Shown here: positions 43,577-52,634 of the stretch, in pieces
Position numbering within the stretch: the stretch's first letter is position 1
Layout: the number at the start of each line of letters is the position of its first letter
Source of the DNA: Bifidobacterium miconis
GTDB lineage: Bacteria; Actinomycetota; Actinomycetes; Actinomycetales; Bifidobacteriaceae
Reading direction: 5' to 3'
DNA length: 64,000 nucleotides
Assembly (NCBI RefSeq): GCF_019331735.1
Contig: NZ_JAHBBH010000016.1
Span: 1 to 64,000, forward strand
Program-made: the position numbers and the translations under genes
Notes under the pieces: model-generated
The model's input: only the letters and a program-made list of their open reading frames with translations
Database searches by the model: none
Told to the model about the DNA's origin: nothing

Positions 43577-44863
43577 ATGCTTGATATTCAATTCATTCGT
43601 GACCATGCCGACGTCGTGAAGGAATCGCAGCGCAAGCGCGGCGAATCCGTCGAACTCGTCGACGAAGTGCTCAAGTCCGACGAAACCCGCCGCACCGCCC
43701 TCAAGGAATACGAGGAGGCCCGCGCCCAGCAGAAGGAAATCGGCAAGAAGGTCGCCGCCGCCCCGGCCGACGAGAAGGCCGCGCTCATCGCGCAGACCAA
43801 GGATCTCGCCGCCAAGGTCGCCGAATACAAGGCCACCGCCGATTCCGCCGCCGAAGAGTACACCACCGCCATGTGGAAGCTCTCCAACATCGTCGAGCCG
43901 GAGGCGCCGGAAGGCGGCGAGGACGACTACGTGGTCGTCAAGAAGGTCGGCCAGATCCGCGACTTCGCGGCCGAAGGCTTCGAACCGAAGGACCACCTGA
44001 CCCTCGGCACCGAGGTCGCCGGCATCGACATGCGCCGCGGCGTCAAGGTCGGCGGCTCCCGCTTCTACTTCCTGCGCGGCGCGGTCGCCCGCATGCAGAT
44101 CGCCATGCTCACCATGGCCGTCGACCAGGCCGAGCAGCACGGCTTCGTGCTCGCCATCACCCCGACGCTGGTTCGACCCGAAGTCATGCGCGGCACCGGC
44201 TTCCTCAACTCCCACGCCGACGAGATCTACCGCCTGCGCGAGCCCGACGACCAGTACCTCGTCGGCACGTCCGAAGTGGCGCTCGCCGGCATGCACGAGA
44301 ACGAGATCCTCGATCTTGGCAACGGCCCGCTGCGCTACTGCGGTTGGTCGTCCTGCTACCGCCGCGAGGCGGGCGCCGCCGGCAAGGACACCTCCGGCAT
44401 CATCCGCGTGCACCAGTTCGACAAGGTCGAAATGTTCGTCTACGCCAAGCAGGAGGACTCCTACGCGGAGCACCAGCACCTGCTCGAGATGGAGCAGGAG
44501 ATGCTCGCCAAGGTCGAGGTGCCGTACCGCATCATCGACACCGCCGCCGGCGACCTCGGCTCCTCCGCCGCCCGCAAGTTCGACTGCGAGGCGTGGGTGC
44601 CGACTCAGGGCCGCTACCGCGAGCTCACCTCCACTTCGAACTGCACCGAGTACCAGGCCCGCCGCCTCAACATCCGCGAGCGCACGGCCGACGGCTCGAC
44701 CCGCCCGGTCTCCACGCTCAACGGCACGCTGGCCACCACCCGCTGGCTCGTCGCGATCCTCGAGAACCACCAGCAGAAGGACGGCTCCATCGAGATCCCG
44801 AAGGCCATGCGTCCGTACATGGGCGGCAAGGAAGTCATCGAGCCCACCAAGTGGGAGGCGTGA
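43577..44863 (+). CDS. serS: Seryl-tRNA synthetase
   Basis: 428 aa. N-terminal coiled-coil arm (about 25-105) for the long variable arm of tRNA-Ser, then the class II core: motif 2 CYRREAGAAGKDTSGIIRVHQF and motif 3 STLNGTLATTRWLVAILENHQ. Normal length. Two tRNA-Ser genes lie in the same window (5029 and 47134). A 15-bp near-copy of its final codons (13 of 15 matching) appears 84 bp after the stop, next to a hairpin shared with the rnhA region. Confidence 0.97.
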   Translation: MLDIQFIRDHADVVKESQRKRGESVELVDEVLKSDETRRTALKEYEEARAQQKEIGKKVAAAPADEKAALIAQTKDLAAKVAEYKATADSAAEEYTTAMWKLSNIVEPEAPEGGEDDYVVVKKVGQIRDFAAEGFEPKDHLTLGTEVAGIDMRRGVKVGGSRFYFLRGAVARMQIAMLTMAVDQAEQHGFVLAITPTLVRPEVMRGTGFLNSHADEIYRLREPDDQYLVGTSEVALAGMHENEILDLGNGPLRYCGWSSCYRREAGAAGKDTSGIIRVHQFDKVEMFVYAKQEDSYAEHQHLLEMEQEMLAKVEVPYRIIDTAAGDLGSSAARKFDCEAWVPTQGRYRELTSTSNCTEYQARRLNIRERTADGSTRPVSTLNGTLATTRWLVAILENHQQKDGSIEIPKAMRPYMGGKEVIEPTKWEA

Positions 44864-44921
44864 CGTTCGTCCCGCCTGCCGTGTCCTGCGTCGCGCACGG
44901 CCGCTGTCGCTGTGCGCGGCT

Positions 44922-44962
44922 ACGAACAGTCCACTGGACCGTTCGTCAAGTGGGAAGCCTGA
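44922..44962. repeat. Hairpin with core CAGTCCACTGGAC (copy 2) plus duplicated serS end
   Basis: ACGAACAGTCCA (44922-44933) and TGGACCGTTCGT (44935-44946) form arms with one mismatch, matching the hairpin at 34460-34484 in the core and in the flanking CTACG. Directly after it, AAGTGGGAAGCCTGA (44948-44962) repeats the serS terminus AAGTGGGAGGCGTGA (44849-44863) with two changes. Confidence 0.8.
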
Positions 44963-44991
44963 TTTCATCACGGGTTCGCTAGTTTGAACCG

Positions 44992-45037
44992 AAATCCCCG
45001 GCAAATGAGCGCACTGCTCATTTCCGGGGATTTTTTG
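44992..45037 (+). terminator. Terminator after serS
   Basis: AAATCCCCGG pairs with CCGGGGATTT around an inner ATGAGC/GCTCAT stem, followed by a T-run. It is beyond the duplicated serS end, so it is likely the original serS terminator. Confidence 0.9.
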
Positions 45038-45119
45038 TATAGCGAGGACTGTTCGGCGGCTAGACTCGGACCGGAGAGAGACGGATGATTCGCGCGCGGA
45101 TTGTCCGGTTGAGAGAGAT

Positions 45120-47054
45120 ATGAGTGATGATATGACGTCGAATGACATGCAGAACACGGCCGCGGATGGGACCCAAGCGGTTCCGGCTGCGGCAAAAACC
45201 GCGGGGAAGCCCGCTGGCGGAACGTTCGGATTCAACCCGGTGGCCTCGATCATGGGAGTGATCGGCCGTCTGCTTATGGTTCCCTACTCCATGCTGGTGG
45301 TGTTCGCGGCAGTCGCCGGGGGCGTGATCGCCTTCACCTTCCTGACGGAGATCGTGCCGAACCTCAACGTGTTCGGCAGAACGATGAAGGCGTGGGGCTA
45401 CAGCACCAATCTGTGGATCAGCCATACGCTGAACCCTATCGCGTCCGAGATGGCGGCGGCCAACCCCGACGACATGTGGAGCCGCCGTTATCTGGAACTC
45501 AACCCCAACGGTTCGCTCTCGTTCGATGGCGCCGAAATGGGATACGTGATCTTGGGCTCGGTGCAGGGCATCATCCGGTTGCTGTGGTGGGCGTTCAGCA
45601 AGTACGCGATCATATGCGTGGTGCCGTTCGTCGTGCTGATCTTTCGCCACTGGCGTCGACCGGTGCGCGGATATCTGGATTGTCTCGTGTGGCCGGCGAA
45701 AGTGTGGACCCGACTGGTCACCGGGAAGGTCGGCAAGCTGTTCCTGCTCGGAACGGGGGCGGTGATACTCGCCAACGTGCTCGGCGCGGCGCTCTGGGGT
45801 GCGGCGTTCCTGCTGGCCTATATCGAAACCGGCAGCGGCACGGCCGTGTTCACCGGACTCACCTGGATCGTGGCCGGACCGATCCGCATACTGCGATGGG
45901 GCAACCAGTATGCCTCCGGCATTCGCGGCGCCACCGGAGGCGGGGCGTTCGACCCGATACTGTGGCTGCTTTATGTGGTGCTTTTCCTGGCGATCATTGT
46001 TTCCGCGGTGGCGGCAATCGCTGCATTGGCTGACATGGTGGTGTGGGGTCTGTTGTCGCTGCCGGTCACGTTGCTGGTTTTGGGCTATATGGCGTCGCAC
46101 CACATGATCGGCGACCCGCATACCGTGTTGTGGGGCGCATTGGAAGCATGGGTGGTGTGGTGGCTGGTCGCGTCCGTCATCATCTCCGCTGTGGTATGCC
46201 TTGTTCCGTACTACGTCGGGCTGGTGCTCGGCTTTGGCGGCGACGATGTCGAACCGGAAGCAGCCTCATCCGTCGGTTTGGCGACCGGTCGGTCGGTGCC
46301 CGGACGGTCCGTCGGCGAGGTGTCCGATGGCGGTGGTGCCGAAGCCGATGCGCCCGATGTTTCCGCCGAACCGATCTCGTCGAAGCCGACGGTCGACGTG
46401 TGGATCGATGCCGTATGCGAAGCATGGTACGACGAGAACATGCAGTCGGTGACGGAGCTGGAGTCCAAGGTTGGCGGCATGCACGGCTGGGTGCGCGCGC
46501 AGCGAGACTGGATCCGGCATCCTGACGGCGAATACAAGGGCATGGAGCGGGAACGGCAGCAGTGGGCCGCTTACATGGCCACCGACGACGGTGCCGCCTA
46601 TGCGCAATGGTTCGAGCATGCGGCCGGCATGGTCGACGACGTTGTCCGCGACGCCACCGCGATGGCATACGCCGGCATGACAGATCTGCGCGATACTCTG
46701 CGGAGAATGTCCGATGGACATGACGAATGGTTCGCAGGCGAGGCTCCGGACGGGTCCCAGTCCGACGCATCGCCCGACTCGCAGGATGCCGTCGACAATC
46801 GCGACCAGCTGGTCGAAGTCGCGTTGTTCACCATGCCGGCGACCTTTGGCTGGATCAAGTCAGGGCATCCGATCGACTACGCATCCGCCGTTGCGGACAT
46901 GATCATCAACGCGGTCGATGATCCTCCGGCGGCCGGTGATCTGCCGAACGTGCGACTGGCTGACGTCATGACGCTCGCTCAGCCCGAAGACATCCCGGAA
47001 TACTGTACGGCCATGCGTCAGACGCTGTCCGACATCATATCCGGCAAGGAGTGA
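45120..47054 (+). CDS. Multi-pass membrane protein of unknown function
   Basis: 644 aa. After a 45-residue polar N-terminus come about seven hydrophobic segments (within about 45-380), including long Trp/Tyr-containing helices near residues 155-180 and 320-375. A Gly/Ser/Asp-rich linker (about 385-430) leads to a soluble C-terminal domain (about 435-640) rich in Trp, Asp and Glu (VDVWIDAVCEAWYDENMQSV, GWIKSGHPIDYASAVADMI). I recognise no family. GAGAGAGAT-type sequence precedes the ATG, and the gene stands alone between the serS terminator and tRNA-Ser(UGA). A transport or envelope role is possible but not shown. Confidence 0.8.
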   Translation: MSDDMTSNDMQNTAADGTQAVPAAAKTAGKPAGGTFGFNPVASIMGVIGRLLMVPYSMLVVFAAVAGGVIAFTFLTEIVPNLNVFGRTMKAWGYSTNLWISHTLNPIASEMAAANPDDMWSRRYLELNPNGSLSFDGAEMGYVILGSVQGIIRLLWWAFSKYAIICVVPFVVLIFRHWRRPVRGYLDCLVWPAKVWTRLVTGKVGKLFLLGTGAVILANVLGAALWGAAFLLAYIETGSGTAVFTGLTWIVAGPIRILRWGNQYASGIRGATGGGAFDPILWLLYVVLFLAIIVSAVAAIAALADMVVWGLLSLPVTLLVLGYMASHHMIGDPHTVLWGALEAWVVWWLVASVIISAVVCLVPYYVGLVLGFGGDDVEPEAASSVGLATGRSVPGRSVGEVSDGGGAEADAPDVSAEPISSKPTVDVWIDAVCEAWYDENMQSVTELESKVGGMHGWVRAQRDWIRHPDGEYKGMERERQQWAAYMATDDGAAYAQWFEHAAGMVDDVVRDATAMAYAGMTDLRDTLRRMSDGHDEWFAGEAPDGSQSDASPDSQDAVDNRDQLVEVALFTMPATFGWIKSGHPIDYASAVADMIINAVDDPPAAGDLPNVRLADVMTLAQPEDIPEYCTAMRQTLSDIISGKE

Positions 47055-47133
47055 GTTCGTGCGACGCGCATCGCGTTTTCTCCATGTTGCGCTACACTGT
47101 AACGGTTGACTCGCTGATGGCGTGTCACTCAAT

Positions 47134-47218
47134 GGACAGGTGTCTGAGCGGCCTAAAGAGACGGTCTTGAAAACCGTTGTGGGGCAACCCACCGCGAGTT
47201 CGAATCTCGCCCTGTCCG
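47134..47218 (+). tRNA. tRNA-Ser(UGA)
   Basis: An 85-nt class II tRNA: acceptor GGACAGG (47134-47140) with CCTGTCC (47211-47217), discriminator G, anticodon loop CTTGAAA giving UGA, long variable arm and GTTCGAATC. CCA not encoded. It reads UCA and by wobble other UCN codons. Confidence 0.97.
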
Positions 47219-47223
47219 CAATC

Positions 47224-47257
47224 GGGCCCAGACAATTATGTCTGGGCCCATTTTTTT
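47224..47257 (+). terminator. Terminator after tRNA-Ser(UGA)
   Basis: GGGCCCAGACA (47224-47234) pairs with TGTCTGGGCCC (47239-47249), followed by A and T7. Confidence 0.92.
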
Positions 47258-47342
47258 GCTTCCATTCCGATTGTCAGTCTGCTGGCTTCAATGTCTCTCA
47301 AGCATGCAACGTCATGCCGGTTGCCGGGGTATGGTGAGGGGC

Positions 47343-47957
47343 ATGGGCAAATGTGCATACACCGATGTGATCTTCGACTATTGCGACGTGCTGCTGGACT
47401 GGCGGCCGCGGCTGCCGCTTGACGGTCAGTATCCGGCCGGCGTGGTCGACATGTTCTTCGACAAGGCCGACGAATACGGATTCGACTACTACGACGCGAT
47501 GAGCGACTCCGGCTGGAGCGAGGAGCGCGTGCTCGCCGACTACGAACGGCATCACGGCCCTGCCGTGGCGTGGGTGTTCCGCGTGTATTTTGACCGGCAG
47601 CAACTGTCGTTGTACGACATGATCGACGGCATGCCGACGCTGTTGCGCGATCTGGACGCGGCCGGCGTGCGGCTGTGGGGGTTGACGAACTTCACCGCAA
47701 AGTACGTGCACGCCGCGCAGGAGAAGTTCCCGTGGCTGCGACTGCTGCGCGACACGGTGGTTTCGTCCGAGGAATGGATCCGCAAGCCCGATCCGATGAT
47801 CTACCGGCGCGCGATCGAACGCTTCGGCGTCGACCCGGCCACCACCGCATTCGTGGACGACAAGGCGTACAACGCGGCCGCCGCCACTGCCGTCGGCCTG
47901 CATGGCATCCAATTCCTTAACGCCGCGCAGACGCGCGATGCGCTCGGATTGTCATAA
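47343..47957 (+). CDS. HAD-superfamily hydrolase
   Basis: 204 aa. Motif I FDYCDVLLDW supplies the nucleophile Asp (the second Asp of the classical DxD is replaced by Cys, similar to the DLGGVL subgroup). Motif II is LTNFT, the Lys motif is RKPDP and motif IV VDDKAYN. A helical cap lies between about residues 25 and 90. Probably a phosphatase or dehalogenase-like enzyme of the class annotated as YihX-like; substrate unknown. GGTGAGGGGC precedes the ATG. It converges with the response regulator gene. Confidence 0.88.
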   Translation: MGKCAYTDVIFDYCDVLLDWRPRLPLDGQYPAGVVDMFFDKADEYGFDYYDAMSDSGWSEERVLADYERHHGPAVAWVFRVYFDRQQLSLYDMIDGMPTLLRDLDAAGVRLWGLTNFTAKYVHAAQEKFPWLRLLRDTVVSSEEWIRKPDPMIYRRAIERFGVDPATTAFVDDKAYNAAAATAVGLHGIQFLNAAQTRDALGLS

Positions 47958-47972
47958 GTCCATGGTCATGGG

Positions 47973-48719
47973 TCACACGATGCGGCGGTCAGCGGCCCAG
48001 CGGGTGAGTTCGGTGCGATTGGACAGCTGGAGCTTGCGCAGCACGGAGCTGACGTGCGTTTCCACGGTTTTGATGGAGATGAACAGTTCCGCCGCGACCT
48101 CCTTGTACGTGTAGCCGCGCGCGATGAGCCGCATCACCTCCTGCTCGCGGGCCGACAGCCGGTCCAGCTCCTCGTCTCGCGCGCCGGCGCCTGCCGGGGA
48201 GGCGCCGACCCCGTCGCCTCCGACCGGCACGCCTTGGAACGCGGAGAGCACGAATCCGGCCAGTTTCGGCGAAAACACCGCGTACCCCTCGTTCACCTGA
48301 CGGATCGAATTGATGAGATCCTCGCCCGTAATGGTCTTGGTCACGTAGCCGCGCGCTCCGGCGCGAATCACCGAGCCGACGTCCTGCGGCGAATCGGACA
48401 CGGACAGTGCCAGAAATGCGGAATGTGGCGAATACGCGAGCGATTTGGCGAGAATCTCCGCTCCGCCGCCGCCCTCGCCGCCTGGCACATGCACGTCGAG
48501 CAGCACCACGTCCGGCTTGGTCGCGGCGATCATCGCCACCGAACCCTCCACGTCCGGCGCCTGCCCGACGATTGTGAAATACGGCTGCAGCGTCGCGATC
48601 ACGCCCGCTCGGAACATCTCGTGATCGTCGACCACGGCCACACGGATCGGCCTCGCTCCGGCCGTGCCGGTTGCGCCCGTCGCATCGCCCATGCCGGCGT
48701 CCCCGTTCGTGCTGTTCAT
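47973..48719 (-). CDS. Response regulator, NarL/LuxR family
   Basis: 248 aa. Receiver domain with phospho-acceptor Asp75 (VVLLDVHVP), Asp31-Asp32 and the KTI lysine, a Gly/Ala linker (about 160-180), and a LuxR-type helix-turn-helix (LSAREQEVMRLIARGYTYKEVAAELFISIKTVETHVSSVLRKL). It follows its kinase gene by 102 bp on the same strand. Targets are unknown; the divergent PspC genes at 50490 and 52635 are the natural candidates. Confidence 0.94.
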   Translation of the reverse strand: MNSTNGDAGMGDATGATGTAGARPIRVAVVDDHEMFRAGVIATLQPYFTIVGQAPDVEGSVAMIAATKPDVVLLDVHVPGGEGGGGAEILAKSLAYSPHSAFLALSVSDSPQDVGSVIRAGARGYVTKTITGEDLINSIRQVNEGYAVFSPKLAGFVLSAFQGVPVGGDGVGASPAGAGARDEELDRLSAREQEVMRLIARGYTYKEVAAELFISIKTVETHVSSVLRKLQLSNRTELTRWAADRRIV

Positions 48720-48821
48720 CTCGGCTTTCCCTTCTCTCCGTTCGTTCCGTCGGACATTCGTCTCATTGATGGTCCGGTCCGTTGATCGTTCGTCCTGCCG
48801 ACCATGATCGTTGGCATGCGG

Positions 48822-50354
48822 TCACGCCGCGCGCCCGCCTTCGTCCGCGCTGCCGCCGCGGGCGGTGCCGACGTGCGTGCCGTCGTCGGCGATCGGCATG
48901 TGCATGCGCACTTCCGTGCCCCAGCCCGGCCGCGACACGATGTCCACCGTACCACCGCGCCGCCGCACGCGGCCGATGATCGACTCGCGGATGCCGAGCC
49001 GGCCTTCGGGAATCGCATTGACGTCGAATCCGTCGCCGTGATCGCGCACGAATACGTCGACCGTGTCGTTGCCGGCCTCGCAGTAGACGGACACCGGCTC
49101 GCCGCCGTGCGTGACCGCGTTGACGAGCGCCTGCTGAGCCGCGTCGAGCAGCGCGTCGGTTTGTGCGCTGGGGCGCGCGTCGCCGACGGTCACGACCTCG
49201 ATCGGCTTGCCGTGCGCGTCTTCGACGTGCGCGGCGACTTCCTTGATGCCGGCGCTGACCGACCGGTCGGACGTGGTGCGCTCCTGGTACAGCCATTCTC
49301 GCAGTTCGCGCTCCTGCTGACGGGCCAGCGTGAATACGGTTGCAGGCTCGTTGCTGTGCAGTTGGATCAACGCCAACGTTTGCAGTACGCCGTCGTGCAG
49401 ATGCGCGGTCATGTCCGCGCGCTCCTCCTCACGCTCCTTCAACGCGCGTTCGGTGCCGAGTTCGCGGATCAGCGAGCTGATCCATGGCACGATCGACACG
49501 CACATGCCCGCCAGCAGCATGAATCCTGCCAGAATGATGCGCCGTGGCGACGCGCCCCAGCCGGGAACCGCCGATTCGAACACGAACACCGCGTACGCGA
49601 CGAACAGCAGCGTCACGCCGCCGAGCATCGACCACAACTGGCCGTCCTTCGCCCCGTAGCGCAGCCACGCCGTACCGACGCCGGTCACGGCTAGCAGGAT
49701 CGGCAGAATCAGCTCGCCGGCTACGCCGCCGTACAGCATGACGACGGTGATCGCCAGCAGCGCAAGGCCGGCCAGCGCTACCAGCGCGGGTTTCGGCGCG
49801 CGTTTGAGCGCGTCCAGCAGCGTTTCCGACTGGCCGGCGGCGGCGAGGGCGGGGTCTGCGGGACCGTCCGATGTTGCGCCGTCGCCGTTCGCCGCGCCGG
49901 TGCGTTCGCCGCCGGTCCATCCGCCCATCCGGCGATTGCCGCGTGACAACGGCGATGACGCGGTCGGTCGCGATGCAGCACGAGCCTGCGCCACGGCGAC
50001 GGGATCGCCGACCGGCATGAACAGCCATAGGAAAACGTATGCAACGATGCCCGCCCCGAACAGGCACGTCGCGATCACGAACAGCAGACGCACCCAACCG
50101 ACGCCAACGCCTGTATGCATCGAGATGCCGCGGCATACGCCGCACAGCATGCGGCCGCGCTTCGGGCGCATGAGCGGCAGCCGTTCGGATGGAGCGTACG
50201 GCGCGGACGGGACCGGTGAAGCCGATGAGGCCGAAGCCGCTCCGTACGCTCCGTATGCGGGCCCCGACGCGCCGCCGGGTCGCGCGCCGGTCCGCGCGCC
50301 CGACCTCGGATCGGACTGCGAGGGCGGTGAATAGGGATGCTGCTGGAAAACCAT
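48822..50354 (-). CDS. PspC-domain sensor histidine kinase
   Basis: 510 aa. A polar N-terminus (1-58), PspC domain (RLPLMRPKRGRMLCGVCRGISMHTGVGVGWVRLLFVIATCLFGAG), linker, four further hydrophobic segments (about 185-300), then a HisKA_3 dimerisation helix with the phospho-His in TAHLHDGVLQTLALIQLH and an HATPase_c domain (QQALVNAVTHGG, DHGDGFD, GLGI-like RLGIRESI). Such PspC-kinase fusions belong to LiaS/VraS-like envelope-stress systems in actinobacteria. It is divergent from a second PspC protein. Confidence 0.92.
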   Translation of the reverse strand: MVFQQHPYSPPSQSDPRSGARTGARPGGASGPAYGAYGAASASSASPVPSAPYAPSERLPLMRPKRGRMLCGVCRGISMHTGVGVGWVRLLFVIATCLFGAGIVAYVFLWLFMPVGDPVAVAQARAASRPTASSPLSRGNRRMGGWTGGERTGAANGDGATSDGPADPALAAAGQSETLLDALKRAPKPALVALAGLALLAITVVMLYGGVAGELILPILLAVTGVGTAWLRYGAKDGQLWSMLGGVTLLFVAYAVFVFESAVPGWGASPRRIILAGFMLLAGMCVSIVPWISSLIRELGTERALKEREEERADMTAHLHDGVLQTLALIQLHSNEPATVFTLARQQERELREWLYQERTTSDRSVSAGIKEVAAHVEDAHGKPIEVVTVGDARPSAQTDALLDAAQQALVNAVTHGGEPVSVYCEAGNDTVDVFVRDHGDGFDVNAIPEGRLGIRESIIGRVRRRGGTVDIVSRPGWGTEVRMHMPIADDGTHVGTARGGSADEGGRAA

Positions 50355-50489
50355 GATTCCATTGTGCCGTCGTTCGGGTCAATCGAGAGCCAAACGAGGG
50401 GTCATTCGGGGAAACGGCACTCGTGGTTCAGGGAACAATCAGGGTGTTCCCGGACGGTTTCGGCATGCGCGGGCTGCTGTAATGGAACC

Positions 50490-52523
50490 ATGAGCAATGC
50501 GAATGACTTTTCAGGATCCTCTTTCCGCGGCGACGCCTCCGGCAATGCCGGCGGTGATCCGTCCGGCAATGCCGGCGACAATCCGGCGGGCGGTTCGACG
50601 GGCCATGCGTCCGGCGGACCGCAATATGGTGGCCCGCACCATGGTCCGCAGTATGACCCGCAATACGGAGACCCGCAATACGGCGGTACCGCGGGTAATC
50701 CCGCCGGTGGTCCCACAGGCAACCCTGCAGGCAACCCGTACGCCGGTTCCTTCGGCAATCCCGCGTTCGGGCCGAATCCATACGCCAATCCCGCGCCGCC
50801 GGTGAGCGGAGACAGTGCCGGCTGGGGGAGCGGCACCGCGTCCGGCGTGATGCAGCGCTTCTTCCGCTGGGTGCGCAACAGCGGCATCGGCCGGTCCGAT
50901 GACCGCTGGGTGGGCGGCGTGTGCGGCGGACTCGCGCGATACTTCCGCATCAGCCCGGTGCTGATGCGCGCGATCATGCTCGCCGCGGTGCTGGTGTGCG
51001 GTTTCGGCGCGGCATTCTACGCGCTCGCATGGTTCGTGCTGCCCGACGATCGCGACGGGACCATTCTCAGTGAACGGCTGGTCGCCGGCGACTGGGATTG
51101 GGCGTGCCTCGGCGTGTTTCTGTGCTTCGCGATCGGCGTGATGTTTCCCGGCGCGGGATTCGTGCTGACTCTGCTTGCGGCGTTCGTGCTGTGGCTGCTG
51201 CTCGAACGTGAGATGCGCCGCCAACGTGGTTACGGCGGTCCGGCGAGCTCCTCGCGCGGCGCCAATCCTAACCCCGGCAACCCCGGCAACGGCGGTTGGA
51301 GCGGCGATCCCGTGCATTCCGCAGCCGGTGCAACTGCCGGCAGCGGCCCGCAGCGAACGACAGCGGCTCAGCCGTTTGCCGACGGGTCGGGCCGACGGCA
51401 ATCATCCGCGAATCCGTTCACGCCGAACGGCGCCATGCCCGGCCCGACTCCTCCGGTAACGTTCGCATCGGTACCGTCCGTCCCGGCGTCGTCGACGGCC
51501 GCATCGTCTCCCGCTGCGGGGGGAACGGCTGGCGCCGCGGGTCCGGCGTTCGTCTCTGAGGGCGTCATGTCCGGCGCAACCGCGTCGACCATGCCGATGA
51601 CCTCGCCGTATCGTGCGCCGCAGCCAGCCCCTAAACCGAAATACGCGCGACGCAAGCCGGCCGGGCCGTTCGTCGTGGCCGTCGCGCTCGGCCTGATCCT
51701 CCTGTCGATGGCCGCCGCGTTCGTGCTGAGCGGCACCGATCTCGGCAGCGCGATCCGCGTATGGACGTTCTGGTCAGCCGGCGTGTGCATTGCGCTCGGC
51801 CTGCTCATCGTCGTGCTCGGCCTGACCGGCCGGCGCTCCGGCGGGCTCGTGCCGATCGCGTGGATCGCGGCGATCGTCGCTGTGTGCATGATCGGCCTGA
51901 ACCTGACGTACTCGTACCTGATCCACCAGTACCCCGCATACGCGTACCAGCAGGGATACGAGCGCATCGCGGTCCGCGGCACGCGCACGATCCAATACTC
52001 CCAATCGCAGCCGCTGCCGTTGGACGACGAGCGGGGACTGGTGATCGAAGGCAACGACTACGACAGTGACAACCTCACGCTCGACCTGACCGAATACGCG
52101 TCCGGCGGCGCGCATCACATCCGTCTTGGCGACGGCAGCATGGTCTATTCGCAATGTCCGAACGGCCAACTCAACCTTGGCGTGAACGATGCGCGCGTCA
52201 CCATCATTCTGCCGGAAAACTGCACCTACTGGTTCGCCGGGCAAGGCAGCGAATCGAGCTCTTCTTCCACGATCGGCGGGCAATGGTCGATGATCCTGGG
52301 CGGCGACGTCATCGGATTCGACAACGATCGCAACTTCGCGTACGGCAACGGCCGGTACTACTCCTGCTTCGCCGGACAGACCGTCGAAACCGGCTGCGAG
52401 TGGATGAACGATTGGGACAAACAGCCGGTGGACGGGCCGGAACTGGTCATCAACCCGGTCGCGATGCTCAGCGGGCGAGTGACCGTGCAATACGAGCGCG
52501 GTGTTGACGGATATTCGCAGTGA
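50490..52523 (+). CDS. PspC-domain membrane protein with C-terminal beta domain
   Basis: 677 aa. The N-terminus is Gly/Asn/Pro/Tyr-rich with repeated GNPAG and PQYGDPQYGG units (about 10-95). A PspC domain follows (SDDRWVGGVCGGLARYFRISPVLMRAIMLAAVLVCG), then two helices, an Ala/Ser/Pro linker (250-380), three more helices and a C-terminal extracytoplasmic domain of about 190 residues (GDGSMVYSQCPNGQLNLGVNDARVTIILPENC) resembling the LiaF/DUF2154-type beta domain. The kinase-regulator pair is divergent with a 135-bp shared promoter region, so this protein is a likely target or modulator of that system. Confidence 0.88.
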   Translation: MSNANDFSGSSFRGDASGNAGGDPSGNAGDNPAGGSTGHASGGPQYGGPHHGPQYDPQYGDPQYGGTAGNPAGGPTGNPAGNPYAGSFGNPAFGPNPYANPAPPVSGDSAGWGSGTASGVMQRFFRWVRNSGIGRSDDRWVGGVCGGLARYFRISPVLMRAIMLAAVLVCGFGAAFYALAWFVLPDDRDGTILSERLVAGDWDWACLGVFLCFAIGVMFPGAGFVLTLLAAFVLWLLLEREMRRQRGYGGPASSSRGANPNPGNPGNGGWSGDPVHSAAGATAGSGPQRTTAAQPFADGSGRRQSSANPFTPNGAMPGPTPPVTFASVPSVPASSTAASSPAAGGTAGAAGPAFVSEGVMSGATASTMPMTSPYRAPQPAPKPKYARRKPAGPFVVAVALGLILLSMAAAFVLSGTDLGSAIRVWTFWSAGVCIALGLLIVVLGLTGRRSGGLVPIAWIAAIVAVCMIGLNLTYSYLIHQYPAYAYQQGYERIAVRGTRTIQYSQSQPLPLDDERGLVIEGNDYDSDNLTLDLTEYASGGAHHIRLGDGSMVYSQCPNGQLNLGVNDARVTIILPENCTYWFAGQGSESSSSSTIGGQWSMILGGDVIGFDNDRNFAYGNGRYYSCFAGQTVETGCEWMNDWDKQPVDGPELVINPVAMLSGRVTVQYERGVDGYSQ

Positions 52524-52634
52524 ACCGCGTGGGCGGTCGATCGACCGTGCCGCGCGTGATACCCCGGACGGTTTCGGACGCGGCTCCGAGCGCGATCCAT
52601 ACGCGATCCATACGATACGGACAGGAGAACAACC

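Noticed and set aside
42857-45253. 798-codon minus-strand open frame
   Set aside because: Antisense to serS, with a part in the wrong frame of the lipid-kinase gene; no start signal.
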